This document shows positions 1 through 9,130 of a DNA stretch of 64,000 nt, in pieces. A model generated the notes under the pieces. That model was not told the origin of the DNA, searched no databases, and saw nothing but the letters and a program-made list of their open reading frames with translations. The DNA comes from Photobacterium aquae (lineage in GTDB: Bacteria > Pseudomonadota > Gammaproteobacteria > Enterobacterales > Vibrionaceae), in assembly GCF_001029445.1 (NCBI RefSeq), contig NZ_LDOT01000012.1:1-64000 (forward strand), read 5' to 3'. Position 1 is the first letter of the stretch; the number at the start of each line of letters is the position of its first letter. The translations under genes and the position numbers were made by a program.

Positions 1-20
1 TCGCACCTCGCACCTCGCAC
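1..20. repeat. Truncated 7-bp tandem repeat at window edge
   Basis: The window opens with almost three copies of a 7-base unit, TCGCACC, and then turns into AT-rich DNA. The array is cut by the window boundary, so its full length is unknown. Nothing coding is visible in it. Confidence 0.6.
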
Positions 21-171
21 ATTAATTTACCACTTAAATAAAAATACAGCTTTATATAAGCAATTTTTAAGCTAATATACCTATTAATAATGGAATAATT
101 CCACTAGCAAACCAGCCTATAAATTCTAAATACCGTCAGTAAATTGACGAAGCTTTCATGAGGTACGATTT

Positions 172-387
172 ATGTTTAGGGCATATGCGCATTTTTCTGT
201 TAAGCACCCTATTCTTCATACAGCTAACTTATTGTTAACTATAACTATATTTATTATTAGCAGCTATCAATTACTTGCTAATAATGCACTAGAATACAGT
301 ATTGGTCTTCTCGTGCTTTCACTACCTCTCATTGTTTTTGCCAAAGCCTCTGACTATAAACGTAAATACATTAGTTCAAACAACTAA
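172..387 (+). CDS. Small two-segment membrane protein, unknown function
   Basis: A 71-residue protein with two hydrophobic stretches, at about residues 18-35 and 42-57, and a basic C-terminal tail (KRKYISS). It is therefore probably a small inner-membrane protein with both ends in the cytosol. A good ribosome binding site (GAGG, nine bases before ATG) supports translation. A shared bidirectional terminator follows about 105 bases downstream, across from convergent yfcL. I do not recognise a family. The AT-rich composition resembles the surrounding intergenic DNA, so it could be a recent or lineage-specific gene. Confidence 0.5.
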   Translation: MFRAYAHFSVKHPILHTANLLLTITIFIISSYQLLANNALEYSIGLLVLSLPLIVFAKASDYKRKYISSNN

Positions 388-492
388 AACTAGAAACGAT
401 TTTTTATCACATTCACTAAATTTAAAACATTTTTTCTCAAGATTATTAACAGCTGAAAATTTAGTGTAAAAGAGTGAAAATTAAGCAAACAT

Positions 493-523
493 AAAAAAGG
501 CATCCATCGGATGCCTTTTCTTT
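493..523. terminator. Bidirectional rho-independent terminator
   Basis: Stem GGCATCC / GGATGCC with a three-base loop, flanked by A-runs on the left and T-runs on the right. It can end both the small plus-strand gene and the minus-strand yfcL transcript. Confidence 0.85.
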
Positions 524-525
524 AA

Positions 526-792
526 CTATGACACTAAATGCACCAAATGGTGCCAAAGGTTCTTCACAATTTGTTGGTCTGCCGGATTCAGCTCCGACTG
601 CGCTTCAGACAAGCTGCTTTCCACTCGTTCATTCATCGCCGTTACCGTATTTTCGCCATCACGCTCGCAGTTGGCGGCCGACAACGAGATATGCCCGCGC
701 AGGTAGCCACCCGCAAACAGTTCGTCATCAGATGCGGTTTCAACCATCTGGTCAATCAAGGTAAGTAGTGTTTCTTCGTATTGATGGATCAT
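526..792 (-). CDS. yfcL: YfcL family protein
   Basis: An 88-residue cytosolic protein matching the YfcL family by length and by the segment LIDQMVETASDDELFAGGYL near the N terminus, which is the most conserved part of this family in enterobacteria and vibrios. Its biochemical role is not established. It lies directly downstream of epmC on the same strand, the same association as in E. coli, so the two are probably co-transcribed and end at the terminator at 493-523. Confidence 0.85.
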   Translation of the reverse strand: MIHQYEETLLTLIDQMVETASDDELFAGGYLRGHISLSAANCERDGENTVTAMNERVESSLSEAQSELNPADQQIVKNLWHHLVHLVS

Positions 793-853
793 GGTTTTCT
801 CAGCTTATTCAGTTCAATTTGCTATCAAATAGGATGCTATAGGTGCCCGGCAT

Positions 854-1417
854 CTAGATGGCATCAATGGGTGCCATAGCGGGAAAATCAGCAGGTTGCA
901 GCGGTGCAATACCATAATGCTCGCGCAACACATCAGACAGGATCTTCGCCCTTTGCGGCATTCCCTCGGCTAAATAACGTAATACCTGCTCTCGTACCTT
1001 GTTGGTAAAACCGACGCGGTCAGGTTGGCAGCTGCCGCTCAGATTATCACAGCTCACCTGAAAGCGAAAACCACAGCTTGCCGCCAGTATCCACTCTACG
1101 GCCTGTGGTTTTACCTCGACCTTTTCGAACTCGGCCTGTACCTGTTCGCTACGACCATCGGGCTCGTACCAATAGCCATAGTCCTCAAGCAAACGGCGCT
1201 CGGCTCCGGCAATACACCAGTGGGCTATTTCATGCAGCGCCGAGGCAAAATAGCCACGGGCAAAAACAACACGGTGATGGGGATGTTCGGCATCAGCAGG
1301 GAGATAAATCGGCTCGTCGCCGCCAAGTACCAGCTCAGTATTGAAGCTGGCAAGGAAACAGCCATTAAATATGGCCATCAAATCATGGTTACTGTGTTCA
1401 ATTAAGCTAGGTTGCAT
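854..1417 (-). CDS. epmC: Elongation factor P hydroxylase EpmC
   Basis: EpmC (YfcM) hydroxylates the lysine of elongation factor P that has already been beta-lysylated by EpmA/EpmB; modified EF-P relieves ribosome stalling at polyproline stretches. The metal-binding HEIAH motif (HExxH) is visible in the middle of the protein, inside ASALHEIAHWCIAG. I chose the ATG at 1417 (187 residues), which fits the usual length of about 180. The longer frame up to 1522 would run into the end of the upstream sugar transferase gene. It precedes yfcL on the same strand. Confidence 0.9.
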   Translation of the reverse strand: MQPSLIEHSNHDLMAIFNGCFLASFNTELVLGGDEPIYLPADAEHPHHRVVFARGYFASALHEIAHWCIAGAERRLLEDYGYWYEPDGRSEQVQAEFEKVEVKPQAVEWILAASCGFRFQVSCDNLSGSCQPDRVGFTNKVREQVLRYLAEGMPQRAKILSDVLREHYGIAPLQPADFPAMAPIDAI

Positions 1418-1475
1418 TGAGCTACTTTCTTTAGGCTGGTTTTTGCTACGCCGACTCACGCATGGGGAGCAGGCT

Positions 1476-2051
1476 TTATTTATTATTGTGGTGTTTGATT
1501 CGGTCACCGGCACCACGACCAATGGCGGTTTGCAAGATATAGCCGAAATAGGCCTTGAGGTTGAAGGTCGTGATCATTTCTTTGTCTAGCTCTGCCAGCT
1601 GGCGCGGCTGAGACATGTCGACACCGTTGATCTGTGCCAGCCCGGTGATCCCCGGCAGCACTTGGTTGACACCGCGCTGCTCGCGTTCGTCGATCAGCTC
1701 CTGCTGGTTAAACAAACACGGGCGTGGCCCAACAAGGCTCATTTCGCCCTTTAGCACGTTAACCAGCTGCGGCAACTCGTCAATCTTGGTTTTACGTAAA
1801 AACTGACCGAGCGGGGTCACAGCGTTGGCATCGACCATGTGGGTTGCCACCGAGGCGGTGGACGGATGCATGGTGCGGAACTTATAGAGGTTGAACGGAC
1901 GCTGCAATCTACCGACACGCTCTTGAACAAAAACCGGAGCGCCGGTTTCCTTGTATCCCAATATCCAAACAATGACCATTACCGGCGACAGGACAATCAA
2001 ACCACACAACGCCATTGTCCAATCCAACATACGCACTAGGCCACTATTCAT
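1476..2051 (-). CDS. Initiating sugar-phosphate transferase (PglC-like)
   Basis: A 191-residue bacterial sugar transferase of the small monotopic type (PglC/WcaJ catalytic domain). It transfers a sugar 1-phosphate from a UDP-sugar to undecaprenyl phosphate at the inner membrane and so starts a polysaccharide repeat. Visible are one N-terminal re-entrant hydrophobic helix (residues 9-31), the KFRTM motif, and the downstream DELPQLVNVLKGEMSLVGPRP-type block. It overlaps the stop of the upstream reductase gene by one base (TAATG), so the two are translationally coupled. Next to a reductase and a WbpM-type dehydratase, its substrate may be UDP-N-acetylquinovosamine; that is inference. Confidence 0.88.
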   Translation of the reverse strand: MNSGLVRMLDWTMALCGLIVLSPVMVIVWILGYKETGAPVFVQERVGRLQRPFNLYKFRTMHPSTASVATHMVDANAVTPLGQFLRKTKIDELPQLVNVLKGEMSLVGPRPCLFNQQELIDEREQRGVNQVLPGITGLAQINGVDMSQPRQLAELDKEMITTFNLKAYFGYILQTAIGRGAGDRIKHHNNK

Positions 2052-2995
2052 TACGACTTCTCACTAATTTCAGACATCATTTGCTCTAGCCCCTGCTGCA
2101 TTGTAAATGGCGGGGTCCAATTGAGTGCTTCTTTTACCTGTCTGATATCCAATTGTAAAGAGCCGCATAGGCGTTCGCCGATTTGGGGCCGACCCAACAG
2201 GCGAGTTGCCCCAAGCAACCACGACGGCGGCACGGGTATAAGGCGAGAGGGTTTGCCCATTGCAACAGCGAGTTGCTTGAGCAGGTCGGTGGTTGATACA
2301 TCATCGTCATCAGAAACAAGGAAGGTACGGTTGGCGGCCGCATGGTGGGTAAGGCTCAGGCAGATGACATCTATCAAGTTATCGATAAAGATAAAACTGC
2401 GGCTATTATCTACCGCCCCCAACGGCAGCGGGAGCCCCTTTCCGACCCAGTTCATCAAGGCGGCGAAATTGGCTTTGACACCCGGCCCATAGACCAGTGG
2501 CGGCCGGATCACCACAACCTCCATGCCCGTTTGCTCGGCCAGCTTGCGCAGACCTATTTCAGCCGCCTTCTTGCTGATAGCGTAGGGATCATCAGGGGTT
2601 TCATTGGCAATATCTTCGCGCAACGGACAACCTATTTGAGAGCTCTCACCACACACTTTAGCAGTACTAACAAAAACAAACCGCTTTACGCCCGCATTGG
2701 CCGCCGCCTGCGCCAACGAAAGCGTGGCATCGGTATTGACCTTGGCAAAAGCAGCCACAGGATCGCTGGCCGTATCTTGCATCTGGTGAACGCGCGCGGC
2801 ACAGTGGACGATCCAATCTTGCCCCTCAACGATCTGGCTATAGTCATTTTCGCCGGAAAAATCACATAATAGTTGATTATTGGAGGGACGAGATCGGACT
2901 GTCCCCGTAACATGGTGGCCTTGTGCCTGCAGGGCCACTGCCAGACGGCGGCCGACAAACCCATTACTACCAGTAACTAAAATTTTTTTCGCCAA
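2051..2995 (-). CDS. NAD-dependent sugar epimerase/4-reductase (SDR)
   Basis: A 314-residue extended short-chain dehydrogenase. It shows the nucleotide-binding TGSNGFVG motif at the N terminus, the catalytic serine in FVSTAK, and the YxxxK pair in YAISKK. It resembles the reductases (WbpV/WreQ type) that reduce UDP-4-keto-6-deoxy-GlcNAc to UDP-N-acetylquinovosamine, but a UDP-sugar 4-epimerase role is also possible. The start is TTG at 2995 without a strong ribosome binding site. It is coupled to the sugar-phosphate transferase and divergent from the WbpM-like gene, which would supply the keto intermediate. Confidence 0.8.
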   Translation of the reverse strand: MAKKILVTGSNGFVGRRLAVALQAQGHHVTGTVRSRPSNNQLLCDFSGENDYSQIVEGQDWIVHCAARVHQMQDTASDPVAAFAKVNTDATLSLAQAAANAGVKRFVFVSTAKVCGESSQIGCPLREDIANETPDDPYAISKKAAEIGLRKLAEQTGMEVVVIRPPLVYGPGVKANFAALMNWVGKGLPLPLGAVDNSRSFIFIDNLIDVICLSLTHHAAANRTFLVSDDDDVSTTDLLKQLAVAMGKPSRLIPVPPSWLLGATRLLGRPQIGERLCGSLQLDIRQVKEALNWTPPFTMQQGLEQMMSEISEKS

Positions 2996-3549
2996 ACTTA
3001 TATACCGAAATTAATAACTTAACGAGCATTATTATACTCTACAACCATTACTGTACAGCTAATTATAAACCTATACCCATGAAAACTTTCAAGAAAACAG
3101 TTAATAACCACATGTAATATATAAGATTCACATAAACGCATATAATTACAGCCAATAAATACCTTAATCACAAGTAAAAACAAAATCATGAAAATCGGCA
3201 AATATTTATAACCACTGACAAGTAAGCAACTGATAAATAATATTTATATTAGATTTCGTTCAAAAAAAAGCAATTAAGAAAATGCTACTATAAACTTATA
3301 ATGTAAGTTAAATTGGACATCAAAGAACAAAAAACAATGCATGAAATACAATCAACATTGGCATTTTTATTCGCAATTTGAACTATATTCCCTTAGAATA
3401 TCCATATTAACCTATGAGAATTATTCGCAATAACGATAAACATCATATTTAAATCGCACAACAGCATTTTATTGCTAAGAATTATATTGCAGCTCGATTT
3501 TATTTATTGGAGCTTACTATTTTGTCACATTAATTCTGGCAGTAAATTT
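2996..3549. promoter_or_regulatory. AT-rich divergent intergenic region
   Basis: About 550 bases of very AT-rich DNA between the minus-strand reductase gene and the plus-strand WbpM-like gene. It must contain both promoters. I see no convincing ORF and no ops/JUMPstart element (GGCGGTAGCGT) on either strand. Confidence 0.5.
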
Positions 3550-5514
3550 ATGAAAAAATTGGTGTTAATAGCTACTCCACTCGTAAAGTTCGGCCATTTA
3601 TTTATGTTCACACCATTAAAACTGCTTCTTCAAGCAGAGCGCAAACAGAAAAGAATGATCACCATTACCTACGATGTAGCGGCTCTAACGCTGTCTTTAT
3701 ATCTTGCGGTAGTGATCCGCCTCGACACTTGGACATTCGATCTTAATCTTCCTGAAGTTTTCAGTGCGATCGTCACCATTGCCATTTCGATCTTCGCCTT
3801 CATGCGGTTCGGACTATACCGAGCAGTACTGCGTTATATGATGATCCCTGCTCTGGGCCACATCTTCGCGGCGATCATGATTTCGGCTTTTGTACTTTCG
3901 CTGTGCGGTTTCTTCTTCCAGTCGTTCGTACCGCGAAGCGTACCGTTTATCTATGCCGGAATTGCCTTTTTGATCCTCGGCGGGCCTCGGATTCTAATTC
4001 GTACCGTCTACTATCATTATCATCGCCGCAAGAAACCCAATGTGTTCATCTATGGGGCGGGATCAACAGGCCGCCAACTGGCCTACTCGCTGATCAACGG
4101 CAATGAATACCACCCGGTGGTAATTCTCGACGACGACCCGAACAAAGTCGACCAGATCATTTCCGGATTACGGGTACATCACAGTTCTGATTATGCCAAA
4201 CTACAGTCGCTCTACGAGCCGGTAAAACTACTGCTGGCGATTAACAATATTTCCAAAGAAAAGCGCCACCAGCTGATCGAGAAATGTGCCGCCTACCCGA
4301 TTGCAATCCAATCGGTGCCTTCTATCGAGGATATTGCCGCCGGTCAGGCGCGTCTCGATGAAATCAAGGATCTGAGTATTGGGGATTTGCTTGGCCGTAC
4401 CCCGGTAGAGCCGATCGAAGAGTTGCTTACCCGCCATATTACTAACAAGTCTGTGATGGTGACCGGTGCTGGCGGTTCAATTGGTTCGGAACTGTGCCGC
4501 CAGATAATCAAACAACAGCCTTCAACCTTAGTGCTGTTCGAGCTCAACGAATATAACCTGTATACGATCGAGCGCGAGATCCAAGCGATCAAGACCTCGA
4601 TGAAGCTCAACACCAAGATTGTCGCCGCACTGGGCAGCGTACAGCGCCAGAACCGAGTGCAATACCTCATGACCCACCATGAGGTCGAAACGGTATACCA
4701 CGCGGCAGCCTACAAACATGTTCCGCTGGTTGAAGACAATATTGTCGAGGGTATCCGTAACAATGTGTTCGGCACCTTCTCGGCCGCAGAAGCGGCGATT
4801 GCCGCCAAGGTGAAAAACTTCACCCTGATCTCAACCGACAAAGCGGTTCGCCCTACTAATGTCATGGGGGCCAGCAAGCGCATGGCCGAGCTGATCCTTC
4901 AGGCATTGGCCGAGCGCCAAGACGAGACGACATTTACGATGGTTCGCTTTGGTAACGTGCTGGGCTCTTCCGGTTCGGTTGTGCCCTTGTTCAAAGAGCA
5001 AATTCGCCAAGGCGGCCCAATTACCGTGACCCACCCAGATATCATCCGCTACTTCATGCTGATCCCCGAGGCGGCGCAGCTAGTGATTCAGGCCGGGGCA
5101 ATGGCCCATAACGGGCAGGTTTTCGTGCTGGACATGGGCCAGCCGGTCAAAATTCTCGATCTGGCCAAGCGGATGATCCGCCTGATGGGCAAGGAGCCGT
5201 TCGATCCGGAAGGTACGCCGCTCGACAATAGCATAGAAATTGAATTTTCGGGATTGCGCCCCGGCGAGAAGCTCTATGAGGAGTTGCTGATCGGCGAAGA
5301 CGTGACCGGAACCGCCCACCCTTCGATCATGACCGCCAAAGACGACAGACTCAGCTGGGCCGAGATGGAAATACTGCTGGGAGAGCTGGACACCTTGTGC
5401 CACAATTTCGACCTTGAGGCGATTAAGTTGGTACTGCTGACGGCCCATACCGGGTATACACCCACCCAGCCCCCTGCAATTACCACGGTTCAGCCCTGCC
5501 AGACGCTGCATTAA
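3550..5514 (+). CDS. WbpM-type UDP-GlcNAc 4,6-dehydratase, membrane-bound
   Basis: A large nucleotide-sugar dehydratase of the WbpM/Cap/FlaA1 family that converts UDP-GlcNAc to UDP-4-keto-6-deoxy-GlcNAc. The N-terminal third has about four hydrophobic segments. It is followed by a first Rossmann-like domain (IYGAGSTGRQLA) and then the catalytic SDR domain (VTGAGGSIGSELC). The family hallmark, Met instead of Tyr in the active site (NVMGASK), is present. I chose the ATG at 3550 (654 residues); 3604 or the upstream 3472 are alternatives, as no start has a strong Shine-Dalgarno. It is divergent from the reductase and initiating transferase that would use its product. Confidence 0.9.
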   Translation: MKKLVLIATPLVKFGHLFMFTPLKLLLQAERKQKRMITITYDVAALTLSLYLAVVIRLDTWTFDLNLPEVFSAIVTIAISIFAFMRFGLYRAVLRYMMIPALGHIFAAIMISAFVLSLCGFFFQSFVPRSVPFIYAGIAFLILGGPRILIRTVYYHYHRRKKPNVFIYGAGSTGRQLAYSLINGNEYHPVVILDDDPNKVDQIISGLRVHHSSDYAKLQSLYEPVKLLLAINNISKEKRHQLIEKCAAYPIAIQSVPSIEDIAAGQARLDEIKDLSIGDLLGRTPVEPIEELLTRHITNKSVMVTGAGGSIGSELCRQIIKQQPSTLVLFELNEYNLYTIEREIQAIKTSMKLNTKIVAALGSVQRQNRVQYLMTHHEVETVYHAAAYKHVPLVEDNIVEGIRNNVFGTFSAAEAAIAAKVKNFTLISTDKAVRPTNVMGASKRMAELILQALAERQDETTFTMVRFGNVLGSSGSVVPLFKEQIRQGGPITVTHPDIIRYFMLIPEAAQLVIQAGAMAHNGQVFVLDMGQPVKILDLAKRMIRLMGKEPFDPEGTPLDNSIEIEFSGLRPGEKLYEELLIGEDVTGTAHPSIMTAKDDRLSWAEMEILLGELDTLCHNFDLEAIKLVLLTAHTGYTPTQPPAITTVQPCQTLH

Positions 5515-5689
5515 AAACGGTAAATTCGGCAGTATAAACATACAACAACATCTTACCGATAACCGTGCCTTCGTATATGATTCTGGTTACCCGCCAGAGT
5601 CATTGCGCGGGCTGACAAACTAGCACATTGCAAATACTTGCACGGTCAACTCGGCACTTTATCCACTAAGCGACAGAACAATCAGCCCT

Positions 5690-6448
5690 ATGATTTACAT
5701 CAGCATAATCAACCATAACCATGATGAACTCCTTGTTCGCAATAAAGAGCTGGTGACTATTGCCCTAACATATACGGTTATTATCAAATCGAACACCAAA
5801 GCGAGCGCGGCGCTAACCGAGTTTGCCAAACGCTGCAATATTCTCCTGCTTGACGAGCATCATCAGCTTGGATTTGGCGAGAACAACAACTACGTATTCG
5901 AGTACGTTAAGCGCACCGCTACGATTAACGAGGAGGATTACTTTCTGGTGATGAACCCTGATATCACCATCACATTGGCCGCCCTGTCGCAACTTGAGAG
6001 CCATGCCCGCCGTCTAGGTTCGGATATCTATACCATCAACCTGTTCCATGACGATGCGTTCAGCATTCCTGAGCTATCAATCAAGTCATTTCCCCTACTT
6101 AGCGGCCCATTCAAAGGTTTGATAAGCCGAAAGAAACGCTCAGATGCCTACAACAAAGCGGCGATCGATGCCCCTTGCGATGTTGATTGGGCGGCCGGTT
6201 CATTCCTGCTCTTTGATATCACCGTTTTTGAGAGTCTGGGTGGTTTCGATAAGAAATACTTTATGTATTTTGAGGATGTCGATATTTGCAAACGGGCCCA
6301 TAACCACAACTACCGGCTGACCTATCTGCCCGATATCAAAGCAGTTCACAAAGGGGCCTATGCCAACCGGAAGATCTTCTCCAAACATTTCTGGTGGTAC
6401 GTCAAAAGCTACCTGACCTACCATTTATCGACGCTGACAACACGTTAA
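5690..6448 (+). CDS. Family 2 glycosyltransferase, rhamnosyltransferase-like
   Basis: A 252-residue GT-A fold glycosyltransferase. The nucleotide-sugar/metal site is MNPDI (NPD in place of DxD). The acceptor-side block WAAGSFLLFDITVFESLGGF followed by MYFEDVDICKRA is typical of WbbL/RfbF-like dTDP-rhamnose transferases, which fits with the rmlBADC operon 3.4 kb away. It probably acts at the cytosolic face of the inner membrane in O-antigen assembly. Its N terminus departs from the usual VxVNYN pattern (YISIINHNHDE). It is separated from the dehydratase by 175 bases. Confidence 0.8.
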   Translation: MIYISIINHNHDELLVRNKELVTIALTYTVIIKSNTKASAALTEFAKRCNILLLDEHHQLGFGENNNYVFEYVKRTATINEEDYFLVMNPDITITLAALSQLESHARRLGSDIYTINLFHDDAFSIPELSIKSFPLLSGPFKGLISRKKRSDAYNKAAIDAPCDVDWAAGSFLLFDITVFESLGGFDKKYFMYFEDVDICKRAHNHNYRLTYLPDIKAVHKGAYANRKIFSKHFWWYVKSYLTYHLSTLTTR

Positions 6449-6487
6449 AAAACAACCCCTGCAAGCACGACTTGCAGGGGCTGTTTC
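6446..6487. terminator. Bidirectional terminator between convergent genes
   Basis: A 10-bp perfect stem (6456-6465 with 6471-6480) and a 5-base loop. The A-run on its left gives a T-run on the minus strand, so it mainly ends the gtr-like cassette; the plus side has a weaker T tract. Confidence 0.85.
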
Positions 6488-6534
6488 TATTCATGACCTG
6501 TATTCAAATCAGGATCTGGCGTTTGACGCTCACG

Positions 6535-7800
6535 CTACTGGGCTTCGCGCGTGCTCTGGGTGAGGTTGTATTTTTCGATCATCTCATTTAGAAGGAACAG
6601 CGTCCCCATAATAAGCATCACTTCAAACACAAAATCGACCCGCCACGTTGAGGCGTAAACCGTTGGCGAGAAACCAATCATAACGATACTCATTGCCGCG
6701 AACAGCGTTACGATAATCGCACCGACAATGTTACGGCTACCGTTGAGCAAACCCACCAGCAAGGTCAGCACCGAGCTCATCGTGACAAGAACAAATGCAT
6801 AGCAGATATACATATGGCTTCTTACGATGACATCCGGGTTAATCTCACCTCGATAGAACGAAATAATGCTCGAGTTTGGCTGGTATGGGAATGTCTGTAG
6901 GTGAAGCAGCGAAAACACGATAAACGCCACAATCACTGACATTGACACCTTCTCTGCCACGGCAATATTTTTCTTGGTTGCCGTCAGGCAGACGGCCAAC
7001 GCAAGGAAGACAAGCAGCGGCCAGTTATGCGGCATGGTAAAGGCTTGGTAGAGCTTGTCGTAGCCAAGCATGACTTTTTCTACAAAGCCGTAATCCATAT
7101 ATTGCGGATACCAACGCCATACTTCGGTTGAAAGCCGATTGTAATTGCCTGGTGCCATGAACAACACCGCAGCATTCGCCAGCGACAGCAACAAACCCAA
7201 CAGTTTGAAATGATTATATGACTGAATCAACAGCAATACTGCCGTGATGATAAAGATAATCACAACCTGCTCTTGGTAAGAGAAAATGAAAATCGCAAGC
7301 AAAGCGAACAATTTGCTCGCCCCGCAGCTTTTCTCATCAAGCATCACAGAAACGGTAAAGATAGCCAAAGACAAGGGTAGCAGGTAATTATAAAAACCGG
7401 TTACCCAAATAATCGCCTCGGAGCTAATCAGCGGTGGTATGATCGCAATCAGCATCATTGCCAACATGACCCAATACACATTGACGGTTTTGAAGGCAAT
7501 TTTGGCCATGGAGTATGATGCCAGCAAAATAGAGGCCGGAAGCAACAATGTCCACACTATAGGGCTATTGATGGTGGATACCATTAGCGCATCAATAATG
7601 ATCCGTCCTGACCAGCTTACATATCGATCCAGCCCCCAATCAATAAGGTTTGTCCCGTGGAGAACGCCGGTAAAGAAAGCATCATCCCCCCAGTTCAACA
7701 GCTTGACATTGAGCCCGATACCTAACAAGTACAGTACGATCACAAAAAGGGCGGCTAATTTCCCTTTGTTATTCGCAAATATATGATGCACTGTAAACAT
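6535..7800 (-). CDS. Polytopic membrane glycosyltransferase-like protein of gtr cassette
   Basis: A protein of about 421 residues with roughly ten or more hydrophobic segments. The early extracytoplasmic loop carries WGDDAFF and a WSGR motif (DRYVSWSGRII), the layout of the third, serotype-specific component of GtrABC systems. These transfer a sugar from undecaprenyl phosphate to O-antigen in the periplasm. The sugar cannot be told from sequence. The frame opens at a TTG (7824). ATG at 7800 has GGAG directly against it, and GTG at 7791 has that GGAG at a good distance, so the start is uncertain. It overlaps the upstream small gene, implying coupled translation. Confidence 0.7.
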   Translation of the reverse strand: MFTVHHIFANNKGKLAALFVIVLYLLGIGLNVKLLNWGDDAFFTGVLHGTNLIDWGLDRYVSWSGRIIIDALMVSTINSPIVWTLLLPASILLASYSMAKIAFKTVNVYWVMLAMMLIAIIPPLISSEAIIWVTGFYNYLLPLSLAIFTVSVMLDEKSCGASKLFALLAIFIFSYQEQVVIIFIITAVLLLIQSYNHFKLLGLLLSLANAAVLFMAPGNYNRLSTEVWRWYPQYMDYGFVEKVMLGYDKLYQAFTMPHNWPLLVFLALAVCLTATKKNIAVAEKVSMSVIVAFIVFSLLHLQTFPYQPNSSIISFYRGEINPDVIVRSHMYICYAFVLVTMSSVLTLLVGLLNGSRNIVGAIIVTLFAAMSIVMIGFSPTVYASTWRVDFVFEVMLIMGTLFLLNEMIEKYNLTQSTREAQ

Positions 7801-8215
7801 CTCCGTTGGTAATTTTAGACACAATTTTAATCTTCAATGCCGTATTTGATGGCATGCTATTCACTCGCTGCGCCGCCTTGAACCCGGATAAATCATACAG
7901 ATTGCCAGAATCAAAATAGCTACTCACATCGGGGCGCGAGGTATGCCGGGTAAACATCTTGGTATATTTACCGTCTTCCTGCTCAAGGTAAACATCGGTT
8001 TTGATATGCTTCTCACCACCTACCAATGCCCAGCCGGAAACCGTTACCCTGTTTTTGACAAACTGGCATTGGTCCACATGAAAATGGGTTAATGCTTTGT
8101 CTGGCTGAAGGTCATATTCCTTGCTCGGATTCCATGTTTTAAATGCAAGCAGCGCAAACAATACCGATATGACAACCATTCCCATGAAAAAATAATTAAC
8201 AGACTTACTGCTCAT
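7769..8215 (-). CDS. Membrane-anchored periplasmic protein of gtr cassette, unknown function
   Basis: A 148-residue protein with one N-terminal transmembrane helix (about residues 8-25) followed by a soluble extracytoplasmic domain with two cysteines (QC near 51 and the penultimate residue), which could form a disulfide. The segments VSGWAL, RPDVSSYF and LSGFKA form a signature that I associate with beta-rich domains accompanying or fused to surface glycosyltransferases. It lies between gtrB and the polytopic transferase, overlapping the latter. Classical gtr cassettes have three genes, so this is an additional component; its function is unknown. Confidence 0.7.
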   Translation of the reverse strand: MSSKSVNYFFMGMVVISVLFALLAFKTWNPSKEYDLQPDKALTHFHVDQCQFVKNRVTVSGWALVGGEKHIKTDVYLEQEDGKYTKMFTRHTSRPDVSSYFDSGNLYDLSGFKAAQRVNSMPSNTALKIKIVSKITNGDVYSASYICE

Positions 8216-8224
8216 ATAAAGCCT

Positions 8225-9130
8225 TTATTTCTTAAGGATATATTTCGGGCGGCGCTTAGTTTCCATATAAATTCGGCCGACATATTCACCAAGCACACCA
8301 ATACCGATAAGCTGTACGCCACCAAGAAATAGAATTGAAACCAGAAGGGAAGGATAACCCGCCACCTCGTTGCCCCAGATAAGCTTGTCGATAATCATCC
8401 AAAAGCCATAGCTGAATGACAACGCCGCAATGGCAAATCCAATGTACGTCCACACTCGGAGCGGCAGGGTCGAGAAACTGGTGATCCCTTCAAGAGCAAG
8501 GTTCCACAATTTCCAGCCGTTGAACTTGGTGTCACCGGCAACACGCTCGGCACGGGTATACTCCACAATGGCCACATTGTTGCTGGCCCATGACAGTACC
8601 CCTTTCATGAACAGGTTGGTTTCTGTCAGCTGCTTGATATTTTCTACCACGTCGCGTGACATCAGGCGGAAATCACCAACGTTTTCTTCAATCTTGGTCT
8701 TGCTGATCTTATTGTGGAAACGGTAGAACCATTCGGCCGTTTTACGCTTTAGGTAGCTGTCGGACGAGCGGTCAACGCGCTTGGCAAGGACCACGTCGGC
8801 CCCTTCCTGCCATTTGGCAATCAACTCAGGAATAACCTCGATCGGATCTTGGAGATCAACGTCGATTGGGATAATGGCGTCCCCTTCGGCATGCTCTAGA
8901 CCGGCGAATAACGCAGGCTCTTTGCCAAAGTTACGGGTGAATGACAATGGCTTGACCAAATCATCTTGCGCGGCAAGCTCGTAGATCAACTTAGCCGTGT
9001 TGTCTGAGCTACCATCATCAACGAAAATGATTTCAACCAACTCGTCTTTTAACGTCTCTCGCACTGTACGATAAAAAATAGGAATGGCTTCCTCTTCATT
9101 AAATACAGGCACAACGAGTGAAATTTTCAT
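8225..9130 (-). CDS. gtrB: Undecaprenyl-phosphate glycosyltransferase GtrB
   Basis: A 301-residue family 2 enzyme that moves a sugar, usually glucose, from a UDP-sugar to undecaprenyl phosphate at the cytosolic face of the inner membrane. Visible are [14 protein letters not shown] at the N terminus, the [10 protein letters not shown] nucleotide-binding block, the catalytic DVDLQDP, and two C-terminal transmembrane helices (about 230-255 and 262-288), the GtrB/Dpm1-like arrangement. The start has a good AAGGA site and overlaps the gtrA stop by one base (TAATG). Confidence 0.92.
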   Translation of the reverse strand: MKISLVVPVFNEEEAIPIFYRTVRETLKDELVEIIFVDDGSSDNTAKLIYELAAQDDLVKPLSFTRNFGKEPALFAGLEHAEGDAIIPIDVDLQDPIEVIPELIAKWQEGADVVLAKRVDRSSDSYLKRKTAEWFYRFHNKISKTKIEENVGDFRLMSRDVVENIKQLTETNLFMKGVLSWASNNVAIVEYTRAERVAGDTKFNGWKLWNLALEGITSFSTLPLRVWTYIGFAIAALSFSYGFWMIIDKLIWGNEVAGYPSLLVSILFLGGVQLIGIGVLGEYVGRIYMETKRRPKYILKK

